Source: Pseudomonadota bacterium (lineage in GTDB: Bacteria; Myxococcota; Bradymonadia; UBA4248). From it: a stretch of 7,836 nt of DNA. This document shows, piece by piece, positions 1 through 5,566 of this stretch; position 1 is the stretch's first letter, and each line of letters starts with the position of its first letter. The position numbers were made by a program, and so were the translations under genes. Below the pieces are notes generated by a model. The model saw nothing but the letters and a program-made list of their open reading frames with translations, was not told the DNA's origin and did no database searches. Location: positions 1 through 7,836 of the forward strand of contig JAGBXG010000444.1 in NCBI GenBank assembly GCA_017629415.1, in the 5' to 3' direction.

Positions 1-83
1 AAAAGTAAGCTTTGAGTTTCCGTTCAATTCACAAAAAAAGGTCATTTTATTGTGAGTTTTAAGGAACTGAGGCTTTTGGCGTG

Positions 84-104
84 GTGTGGAGCAGAGCCCC
101 ACAC
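84..104 (-). repeat. GGGGCTCTGC-type hairpin after pta
   Basis: Read on the minus strand, GTGTGGGGC and GCTCCACAC form a 9-bp stem around a TCT loop, with one G-U wobble in RNA. It begins about 12 nt after the pta stop codon. No T-tract follows, so it is not a classic intrinsic terminator; it could stabilise the 3' end of the transcript. A closely related hairpin lies at 3436-3450, also just past a stop codon. Confidence 0.5.
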
Positions 105-116
105 AGAATGCTCATA

Positions 117-1661
117 TTATTGAGCCTGGATGGCGGTAACGATGACAGTGTTGACGATATCGGCGACGGTAGCACCGCGGCTGAGGTCGTTAACAGGTTT
201 GTTCAAGCCCTGGAGAATCGGGCCGATGGCGATGGCATTGGCTGCGCGCTGAACGGCTTTATAGCCGATATTGCCGGCGTTCAGGGTTGGGAACACAAAA
301 ACATTGGCGTGACCGGCCACAGGGCTGTTAGGAAGTTTAGTCTTGGCAACCGAGGGCACCACGGCGGCATCGTACTGAATCGGACCTTCAACGAGGAGTT
401 CCGGAGCTGCTTCACGAACCTTTGCAGTCGCTTCTTTGACGGCATCGACATCGGGACCGGTACCACTGGTGCCAGTTGAATAGGACAGCATGGCAATTTT
501 CGGATCAAGGCCGAATGATTTGGCTGTTGCAGATGAAGCAATGGCCACGTCACAGAGCTGATCGGTCGTGGGGTTAGGAATGACAGCGCAATCGCCATAC
601 AGATAGACGCGATCGGCAAGGCTCATCAGGAAAACGCCGGAAACGGTCTTGATGCCGGGTTTTGTTTTAATGAACTGGAGAGCGGGACGAATGGTTTCAG
701 CGGTTGTCGTTGTGGCACCCGAAACCATGCCGTCTGCGTGGCCTTTATAAACCATCATGGTGCTGTAGTAAGTTTTGTCAGTCATGAGGGCTTTTGCTTT
801 TTCTTCGGTCATGCCTTTATCTTTGCGAAGTTCGTACAGTGTATTGGCATAATCGTCGAGGTTGGCATCTGTCGCCGGATTGACAATTTTAATGCTATCG
901 GCAAGAGTAACGCCGAGTTCAGCGGCCTTCGCTTTGATTTCGGCTTCATCACCGATCAGCACGATATTGACGAGATCGTTGGCACAAAGTTCTGCGGCTG
1001 CTTTAATGATGCGATCGACATTGCCTTCGGGCAGAACGATGGTGCGTTTATCCGCGCGAGCTTTAGCGTGGAGGCTGCGCATAAACTTGATTGGTGTCAT
1101 CGCATTCGAGCTGGAAACGATGGCATCGGCACAGAGTTTGGCATCGGCAGGATTGACAACGGTTATGCCGTTAGCGGCGATTTTGGCGGCCACATCATCG
1201 GAGCATTTGCAGGCTACGATGCGCACGTTGAGTCCGTCCTGAGCAAACAGTTTGACGTTGAGTTCTGCAGCTGCCACTAATTCATCGTCGCTTTTATCTT
1301 TGGCGCAGATAGCAGGAATGACGGCGGCATCAATATTATGAGCCAAAGCAATATTCAGATCATAGGCCATGCGAAGGCCGCCTTTATCTGAAATGGGCTT
1401 GACAATGACGATATCGGCATCTTTACCGGCTGCTTCAACACGATCAACGAGCATCGAAAGCAACGCGTCTTTGCGGCCTTCAGAAATCATTTTAAGTGCT
1501 TCACAGGCACATACGGAAGCATAACAAGCATTTTCAGTGCATTCAGCAACCGGTGCATAAATCGCAACGCGTTTGCCCTGAGCCTGCAGATTTGCCGAAA
1601 TTGCATTGGCAATTTTATCGGCGCATGTGTCACAGCTCATCAGCATGATCGATTTTGTCAT
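117..1661 (-). CDS. pta: Phosphate acetyltransferase, short form without a DRTGG domain
   Basis: Phosphotransacetylase (EC 2.3.1.8) interconverts acetyl-CoA plus phosphate with acetyl phosphate plus CoA in the cytoplasm, the first step of the Pta-AckA route to acetate and ATP. The catalytic PTA_PTB domain covers about residues 188-514. Visible family motifs are VLPEGN (209-214), YGDCA (355-359), YSTGTSG (394-400), QYDAAVVP (429-436), PNSPVAGHANVFVFP (444-458) and NDLSRGA (491-497). S494, R495 and D501 have the spacing of the Ser/Arg/Asp active-site residues described for the Methanosarcina enzyme. Residues 1-187 resemble the BioD/P-loop-like N-terminus of long proteobacterial Pta, but the glycine-rich loop is lost and ten cysteines are present. 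At 514 aa it lies between short (about 330) and long (about 700) forms, and the middle DRTGG domain appears absent. The ATG has a strong Shine-Dalgarno site 8 nt upstream. No ackA follows within the window. Confidence 0.95.
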   Translation of the reverse strand: MTKSIMLMSCDTCADKIANAISANLQAQGKRVAIYAPVAECTENACYASVCACEALKMISEGRKDALLSMLVDRVEAAGKDADIVIVKPISDKGGLRMAYDLNIALAHNIDAAVIPAICAKDKSDDELVAAAELNVKLFAQDGLNVRIVACKCSDDVAAKIAANGITVVNPADAKLCADAIVSSSNAMTPIKFMRSLHAKARADKRTIVLPEGNVDRIIKAAAELCANDLVNIVLIGDEAEIKAKAAELGVTLADSIKIVNPATDANLDDYANTLYELRKDKGMTEEKAKALMTDKTYYSTMMVYKGHADGMVSGATTTTAETIRPALQFIKTKPGIKTVSGVFLMSLADRVYLYGDCAVIPNPTTDQLCDVAIASSATAKSFGLDPKIAMLSYSTGTSGTGPDVDAVKEATAKVREAAPELLVEGPIQYDAAVVPSVAKTKLPNSPVAGHANVFVFPTLNAGNIGYKAVQRAANAIAIGPILQGLNKPVNDLSRGATVADIVNTVIVTAIQAQ

Positions 1662-1667
1662 GAATTT

Positions 1668-1677
1668 ATCTCCTTCT
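1668..1677 (-). promoter_or_regulatory. Strong ribosome binding site of pta
   Basis: The minus strand reads AGAAGGAGAT, with AGGAG 8 nt before the ATG at 1661. It fixes the start codon. It also shows that this genome uses canonical Shine-Dalgarno sites, in contrast to the two Fe-S genes at 5170 and 3387. Confidence 0.85.
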
Positions 1678-1700
1678 GTGTAATCTTAGACAAAATAAAT

Positions 1701-1729
1701 GGTCTGTCGCATCATGTGCGTTTCAGACC
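1701..1729. promoter_or_regulatory. Interrupted inverted repeat in the pta leader
   Basis: GGTCTG (1701-1706) pairs with CAGACC (1724-1729), and CGCA (1708-1711) pairs with TGCG (1717-1720) around TCATG. It ends about 40 nt upstream of the pta start. It could be an operator or a leader RNA hairpin; no known regulator site was recognised. Confidence 0.35.
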
Positions 1730-1860
1730 CTTCAAAGCCGCGCTTCATTTACACCTTTTGGCCTCATATTTCGAGAAAAATTGGGCGATTTCATCCGACG
1801 TTTCCCGCATTCAGGCATGGGGTATGCGGTGAGGTTCAGGCGATTATCAAGCAGGCGTTT

Positions 1861-1886
1861 GCGGATATATGAGGCGGATATATGAG
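1861..1886. repeat. 13-bp perfect tandem duplication
   Basis: GCGGATATATGAG occurs twice head to tail (1861-1873 and 1874-1886) in the noncoding stretch between the reductase terminator and pta. It looks like a simple duplication. A role as paired protein-binding sites is possible but unsupported. Confidence 0.8.
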
Positions 1887-1904
1887 CTTGAGGTTTAAGA
1901 AATC

Positions 1905-1939
1905 AAAAAAAAAGCGCGTATGCCGTCAGGCATAGCGCT
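1905..1939 (-). terminator. Intrinsic terminator of the Fe-S operon
   Basis: On the minus strand a GC-rich stem (AGCGC plus TATGCC pairing with GGCATA plus GCGCT, one extra base on one side) encloses a TGAC loop. It is followed directly by nine T residues (plus-strand A-run 1905-1913). It sits about 90 nt after the stop codon of the aldo/keto reductase gene. It is the only textbook rho-independent terminator in the window and separates the Fe-S operon from pta. Confidence 0.88.
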
Positions 1940-1943
1940 GAAA

Positions 1944-1981
1944 GCCGGTCGTATGGAGCCCAAAGGGCGACATAGACCGGC
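1944..1981 (-). repeat. Long hairpin in the reductase 3' UTR
   Basis: GCCGGTC (1944-1950) pairs with GACCGGC (1975-1981), TATG (1952-1955) with CATA (1971-1974), and GCCC (1958-1961) with GGGC (1965-1968), with AAA as the apical loop. The two inner stems are separated by a GA/GA internal loop on the plus strand, which reads TC/TC on the minus strand. The hairpin lies between the reductase stop codon and the terminator. Its CCGGTCG-TATGG arm resembles the hairpin at 5381-5413. Confidence 0.6.
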
Positions 1982-2031
1982 AAAATAATATATAAAACAA
2001 TATAAAAGTTTATATATAAAGTATAAACAAT

Positions 2032-3387
2032 TTAACGCAGGCTTTCGACGAGTTTGGCCAGACGCTGCATTTCGGTCGGAATTTCGATCATTTGCGGACA
2101 CAAAGGAATACAGCGTTTGCAGCCGACGCATTTATCTGCCTGGCGGAGATCGGGCAAGGCGCGGTCGTAGCTGACGAGATAGGCACGGCGTGCGCGCGCA
2201 TAGTCGGGATCCATGGCATCGGGCGGAATATTTTCTTCGGCAACACACTTGTTGTAATGCGCAAAAATACTAGGAATATCAATGCCATACGGGCAGGGCA
2301 TGCAGTAGCGGCAGGTCGTGCAGTTGATGGTGTGCTTGCCGCGCTGCGCTTCGGCGGCCTTCATCAGCGCGGTCATTTCGCGTTCGGTAAGCTCGGCAAG
2401 TGGCGAGTAGGTTCGGGCGTTTTCGACGAGATGCTCCATGTAGGTCATGCCACTGAGGACGGTCAGGACGTTGGGCAGCTGGCCGACAAAACGAAATGCC
2501 CAGCGCGCGGCGGGATCCTCCGGCTTTTCGGTCTTGAGTAGCGTCAGAGCCTCGCGGTTCAGACGCGCAAGACGGCCGCCAAGCAGGGGTTCCATAATAA
2601 TGACGGGAATACCGCGTTCCGTGAGCTTTTCGTACATCCATTGGGCATTTGGCGCCACCGTGTTTTCGTTGGCCCATTTGCGCTTGCTGATGTCGGGTGC
2701 CACATCCCAATCCATATAATTGATTTGAATAAGTGCAAAATCCCATTCAACATCAAGGCCTAGAACGTAGTTAAACATTTCTATATCGCCATGGAATGAC
2801 CAGCCCAGATTTCGGATTTTGCCTTGTTTTTTCTGCTCCAAAAGATAGTTCAGCATACCTTTTTCTTCGTATGTTTTCTTAAAATCCTGAACATTTTGCA
2901 GGTTGTGGAGCATATAATAATCAAAATATTCAACCTGACATTTTTCAAGCTGTCTGGGAAAAACTTCTAAAAATTCTTCCTTTGTCATATCGCGCATGCC
3001 AGGAAATTTAGATGCCAGATAGAAGCTGTCACGCGGATATTTTTTCAGGGCTTTCCCAATAAAGAGCTCGGAATTTCCCCCGTGATACGGCCATGCCGTG
3101 TCAAAATAATTGACACCACGGCGAATGGCTTCATCGACAAGGATTTGTGCCATTTCTTCATCAATGGCGCTTTTGTCGTCACCCAGCGTGGGAAAACGCA
3201 TACACCCATATCCCAACAGTGAAATTTTATCGCCGTTCTTGGGATTGGTGCGATACGTCATCTTGCCAACCGTCGGATCATTGAGATCAATTTGCGGTGC
3301 CTGTGACTTGTTGCAGCCATTCAGGGCAGAAAGACCGGCAGCAGCTGCGCCAGCCGCGAGAATTTGTAATGCTTTTCTTCGTTCCAT
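2032..3387 (-). CDS. Tat-exported lipoprotein aldo/keto reductase with C-terminal 4Fe-4S ferredoxin domain
   Basis: This looks like an aldo/keto reductase of the COG1453 type, a TIM-barrel oxidoreductase fused to a ferredoxin domain. Its substrate is unknown. The N-terminus has twin arginines (R3-R4, then a hydrophobic run) and a lipobox LNGC with C25, suggesting Tat export of the folded protein and lipid anchoring. The barrel covers about residues 43-330. The expected catalytic tetrad is visible as D96 (YFDTAWPY), Y101, K127 (ASKFPG) and H161 (YMLHN). The C-terminal part has C356/C359/C362/C365 followed by Pro, and C420/C423/C426/C430 followed by Pro, consistent with two 4Fe-4S clusters. The start is fixed by the signal sequence, yet no Shine-Dalgarno site precedes it. 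It follows the polyferredoxin gene by 73 bp and probably shares its transcript. Cofactor use in the periplasm, where NAD(P)H is not expected, is the open question. Confidence 0.9.
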   Translation of the reverse strand: MERRKALQILAAGAAAAGLSALNGCNKSQAPQIDLNDPTVGKMTYRTNPKNGDKISLLGYGCMRFPTLGDDKSAIDEEMAQILVDEAIRRGVNYFDTAWPYHGGNSELFIGKALKKYPRDSFYLASKFPGMRDMTKEEFLEVFPRQLEKCQVEYFDYYMLHNLQNVQDFKKTYEEKGMLNYLLEQKKQGKIRNLGWSFHGDIEMFNYVLGLDVEWDFALIQINYMDWDVAPDISKRKWANENTVAPNAQWMYEKLTERGIPVIIMEPLLGGRLARLNREALTLLKTEKPEDPAARWAFRFVGQLPNVLTVLSGMTYMEHLVENARTYSPLAELTEREMTALMKAAEAQRGKHTINCTTCRYCMPCPYGIDIPSIFAHYNKCVAEENIPPDAMDPDYARARRAYLVSYDRALPDLRQADKCVGCKRCIPLCPQMIEIPTEMQRLAKLVESLR

Positions 3388-3435
3388 AGTGCTTATTTTT
3401 TGAGGGATAACAGAATGGCCTAGAATTTAGTTTTG

Positions 3436-3450
3436 TGGGGCTCTGCCCCA
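3436..3450. repeat. TGGGGC-TCT-GCCCCA hairpin between the two Fe-S genes
   Basis: TGGGGC (3436-3441) and GCCCCA (3445-3450) form a perfect 6-bp stem around TCT. It begins 10 nt after the polyferredoxin stop codon, within the 73-bp gap to the reductase. There is no T-tract on the minus strand, so read-through is likely and the hairpin may act in processing or attenuation. It is related to the hairpin at 84-104. Confidence 0.55.
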
Positions 3451-3460
3451 AGAAAGAAAG

Positions 3461-5170
3461 TTAAATTTCGTGATGTTGCATATTGCCTTCGACGTGGATG
3501 GCTGCCAGCGGTCGTGCGGGGCAAACGTATTCGCATGCGCCGCATCCGATGCATCTTTCGGAGTTGACGGCTGGGACTTTACATTTTTTGCCGCTTGGGG
3601 TGGTGGATACGACAAACGAGATAGCGCCGTTTGGGCAAGCGCGGCTGCAAGCGCGGCAGTGTTCACCTTTGGTGGCGCTCAGGCAGATATCTTTATTCCA
3701 GATGGCGCGGCCAATCTGGAGGCTGGATTTTTGTTCGATGGTGATAGGCTGGATGGCACCGGTAGGGCATACGGTGGAGCAATCATGACAGGTGGGCCTA
3801 CAGTATCCGCGTTCAAAGCTCAGCATAGGTTGCATGAATTGAAGCCGGCTGTCATCGCTGATGCGCAGGACTTTGTTGTGACAGGCGCGTACGCAGAGCT
3901 GACAGCCGGTGCAATGCCGTTTAAAGCGCGGGATTGAGCCGGCGCCTGGGGGGACGATCAGGGTTTCTCGCGGGTGCATGTCCTTGCGTGTGACTTTAGC
4001 CAGGTTGCCTTCGACTTCCTGGGTGTGAGCCAGGGCAGGGCAGAGCAGTGCGCCGGCTGTAGCTGTGGCAGCAGCGGTCATGAATTGACGGCGTGAAGAA
4101 ACGGTTTCTTGAGTTTCGGTATCTTGGGCTTCTTCCATCGTATGATCTGGTTTTGATGCAGTTTCAGCGGAATTATTTTCTATAGGATTGTTCTCATTTT
4201 CTGATGCGGTTTCAGCAGAATGATCTTCTGCATGATTTTTATCATTTTCTATATTTTCATGGTTTATATTATTTTCTTCATAGGGTTTTGTAGAATTATC
4301 ACAGGATTCAGCATGACTTTCGGGATTTTCTGATTTTTTCAGGCACATATTAGCAAGACTTGGGGTGTAAGTGATGCCGTTAAGTTTGCAAGTGCCGAGG
4401 CAATTCATGCAGGCGATGCATCGTTCGTGATCGATGGATTTATTTTGGACATCAATGCAATGAGCTTTGCATTTGGCGGCACATTTTCCGCAGCTAACGC
4501 ATTTGCTGGTATCCATTTTGACTTTAAACAATGAAAATTTGCTGACAAGTCCGAGGATAGTGCCGACGGGGCAAATGGTATTGCAATAACCGCGTCCTGT
4601 AAGAACACCGGCGGCAGCCAGACCGACAAAAGTGACAATGGCAAGCACGAGGGAGGACGTACCGCGAAGCCAGACATCGACAGAATAGACGGCATAAGAT
4701 TCGTGGGTGGCGGCGATATTGGCAAGAACATTGTTGAGAGTATCATACAAAGGTGCAAGAATGCTGACTGCCATGCGTCCAAAAGCCGAATAAGGCTCGA
4801 TAATGCTGGCGATGCTCATGATACCGGTGGCAAGCAGCACGACAAACAGGCCCAAAAAGCCATATCGGACGATGCGGACTGTTTGGGTCTGTTTCCAGAA
4901 TGCGTATTTACGTTTTTTGCCTCTCAACCCAGAAAAGAGATCCTGAAAAATGCCGAGCGGACAAATCACAGAACAATAAATGCGTCCAAAAACAAGCGTT
5001 ATCACGAGCAGAATCGCCAAAACAACGACATTCAATGCCAGGACAGCCGGCACAAACTGAATCTGTGCCACCCATCCGAGCCAGGTGTGCATGAGTCCGG
5101 TAAAATCTAAAAAAATCGCCAGGCAGGCGACGAACATGAGTGCGGCTAAGATAATGCGTAATATTCTCAT
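3461..5170 (-). CDS. NapH-like membrane ferredoxin fused to a NapG-like polyferredoxin
   Basis: This is predicted to be an integral membrane electron-transfer protein. Four hydrophobic segments lie near residues 5-24, 41-62, 103-125 and 172-191. NapH-type CxxxCP motifs are at C66/C70 and C196/C200. Two 4Fe-4S motifs follow (C224/227/230/234 and C251/254/257/261). Residues 278-356 are an acidic Asn/His/Glu-rich linker. Then come S359-R360-R361-Q-F-M and a hydrophobic run to about 382, like a Tat signal but internal. The C-terminal domain (about 383-569) has NapG-like clusters: C420/423/426/430, C457/461/464/468, C496/505/508/512 and C540/543/546/550. The positive-inside rule places the first ferredoxin in the cytoplasm and the second in the periplasm. 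At 569 aa it matches NapH plus NapG in one chain; from memory, similar proteins occur in Bacteroidales. The start suits the first membrane segment, but no Shine-Dalgarno site is present. The electron donor and acceptor are inferred only. Confidence 0.88.
   Translation of the reverse strand: MRILRIILAALMFVACLAIFLDFTGLMHTWLGWVAQIQFVPAVLALNVVVLAILLVITLVFGRIYCSVICPLGIFQDLFSGLRGKKRKYAFWKQTQTVRIVRYGFLGLFVVLLATGIMSIASIIEPYSAFGRMAVSILAPLYDTLNNVLANIAATHESYAVYSVDVWLRGTSSLVLAIVTFVGLAAAGVLTGRGYCNTICPVGTILGLVSKFSLFKVKMDTSKCVSCGKCAAKCKAHCIDVQNKSIDHERCIACMNCLGTCKLNGITYTPSLANMCLKKSENPESHAESCDNSTKPYEENNINHENIENDKNHAEDHSAETASENENNPIENNSAETASKPDHTMEEAQDTETQETVSSRRQFMTAAATATAGALLCPALAHTQEVEGNLAKVTRKDMHPRETLIVPPGAGSIPRFKRHCTGCQLCVRACHNKVLRISDDSRLQFMQPMLSFERGYCRPTCHDCSTVCPTGAIQPITIEQKSSLQIGRAIWNKDICLSATKGEHCRACSRACPNGAISFVVSTTPSGKKCKVPAVNSERCIGCGACEYVCPARPLAAIHVEGNMQHHEI
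4155..4250 (-). repeat. Degenerate 48-bp tandem repeat in the linker
   Basis: GATGCAGTTTCAGC at 4155 and GATGCGGTTTCAGC at 4203 begin two similar stretches exactly 48 bp apart. They encode two related 16-residue acidic segments containing SAETAS. The repeat keeps the reading frame and lies in the unstructured linker between the membrane part and the internal Tat-like segment. The linker DNA is visibly richer in A and T than the flanking domains. Confidence 0.55.
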
Positions 5171-5290
5171 GGGGGATAAAGATGAGAAGATGGATATCGA
5201 ACATCCAGTTTTACAAGAACAATATGATGATGGTTATGATGAAAAGACACATAAACCAGTATAGGCTTTTAAAGAACCAACTATTCCCTG

Positions 5291-5323
5291 TAAAGATATA
5301 AAAACGTTGCAATTTGTTGCAAA
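5291..5323 (-). promoter_or_regulatory. Possible promoter of the Fe-S operon
   Basis: On the minus strand TTTG (5323-5320) is followed after 21 nt by TATCTTTA (5298-5291), close to the Bacteroidetes-type pattern TTTG...TAnnTTTG. The same stretch can also be read as a sigma70-like TTGCAA, a 16-nt spacer, then TATATC. It would give a leader of about 120 nt before the polyferredoxin ATG. Two TTGCAA palindromes overlap it. This is sequence resemblance only. Confidence 0.25.
5307..5322. promoter_or_regulatory. Paired TTGCAA boxes
   Basis: TTGCAA, itself a palindrome, occurs at 5307-5312 and 5317-5322, centres 10 bp apart or about one helical turn. The pair overlaps the putative promoter of the Fe-S operon, as an operator would. 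A third TTGCAA lies at 5435-5440. The binding protein, if any, is not recognised. Confidence 0.35.
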
Positions 5324-5346
5324 AATAGACTTAGTTTTTTGAGTGA

Positions 5347-5376
5347 GCGCCGCTATGGCTGCGCCATACGCGGCGC
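5347..5376. repeat. TATGGC/GCCATA hairpin 1
   Basis: GCGCCGC plus TATGGC (5347-5359) pairs with GCCATA plus GCGGCGC (5363-5376), with one bulged C at 5369 and a TGC loop. This gives a 13-bp GC-rich stem. It stands next to a second hairpin with the same core at 5381-5413. The same core and TGC loop recur at 6627-6643. Confidence 0.75.
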
Positions 5377-5380
5377 ATTG

Positions 5381-5413
5381 ACCGGTCGCTATGGCTACGC
5401 CATACGCGCCGGT
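5381..5413. repeat. TATGGC/GCCATA hairpin 2
   Basis: ACCGG, GC and TATGGC pair with GCCATA, GC and CCGGT around a TAC loop, with small internal bulges. TACTTTTT follows on the plus strand, so it could terminate plus-strand transcripts, but no plus-strand gene is present. The outer arms differ from hairpin 1 while the core is the same, as in a family of short palindromic repeats. Confidence 0.7.
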
Positions 5414-5467
5414 TACTTTTTGGGGGCATTTCAGTTGCAATAGATATCCATTTGGCCTTTTATCAAC

Positions 5468-5496
5468 TCAGGGACAATCTATGGGAATGCCCCTGA
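5468..5496 (-). repeat. Conserved-loop hairpin, copy 1
   Basis: TCAGGGACA (5468-5476) and TGCCCCTGA (5488-5496) flank the 11-nt sequence ATCTATGGGAA. In plus-strand RNA one pair is an A-C mismatch; in minus-strand RNA it becomes a G-U wobble, so the stem is intact when transcribed with the upstream lipoprotein gene. It lies about 60 nt after that gene's stop codon. Copy 2 is at 6703-6735. Confidence 0.7.
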
Positions 5497-5528
5497 ATAT
5501 TTTGCATGATATAAAAGTTTATCGTTGT

Positions 5529-5566
5529 ATGAATAAACCATAAGAATGATGGTTTGATTTATTCAT
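5529..5566 (-). repeat. Inverted repeat at the stop codon of the lipoprotein gene
   Basis: ATGAATAAA (5529-5537) pairs with TTTATTCAT (5558-5566), and CCAT (5538-5541) with ATGG (5549-5552), leaving a 5-nt bulge. The arm overlaps the TAA stop codon. It may form a weak AT-rich 3' hairpin; there is no T-tract, so termination is doubtful. Confidence 0.4.

Larger units (their letters stand above)
1662..1912. other. Spacer between the reductase terminator and pta
   Basis: This is the pta leader and upstream region. It contains the Shine-Dalgarno site, an interrupted inverted repeat at 1701-1729 and a 13-bp tandem duplication at 1861-1886. I see no supportable coding sequence and no convincing -35/-10 pair. 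The pta promoter is presumably here, because a strong terminator for the preceding gene lies just upstream. Confidence 0.6.
5171..5558. other. Hairpin-rich spacer upstream of the polyferredoxin gene
   Basis: No credible gene is seen in this 388-bp stretch. It contains the 3' UTR of the Cys-rich lipoprotein gene, with an inverted repeat at its stop codon, a conserved-loop hairpin and two TATGGC hairpins. The leader of the polyferredoxin gene follows, with two TTGCAA boxes and a possible promoter. The only sizeable reading frame here (5234-5440) is made largely of the palindromes themselves. Confidence 0.65.

Noticed and set aside
1..45. Possible start of another gene after pta (ATG at 45 on the minus strand, open to the window edge)
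   Set aside because: No Shine-Dalgarno site, only 15 codons are visible, and they do not resemble the start of AckA.
29..55. Inverted repeat TCACAA...TTGTGA after pta as a terminator
   Set aside because: The stem is only 6 AT-rich base pairs and the T-run lies inside the loop rather than after the stem.
81..479. Open reading frame on the plus strand opposite pta
   Set aside because: It lies antisense to the strongly supported catalytic end of pta and shows no recognisable motif.
1895..2131. Small minus-strand frame across the end of the reductase gene
   Set aside because: It runs through the terminator and the hairpin and overlaps the Fe-S coding region in another frame.
5234..5440. Small minus-strand frame of 68 codons between the polyferredoxin and Cys-rich genes
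   Set aside because: Its middle is the translation of the TATGGC palindromes, there is no Shine-Dalgarno site, and it overlaps the likely promoter.
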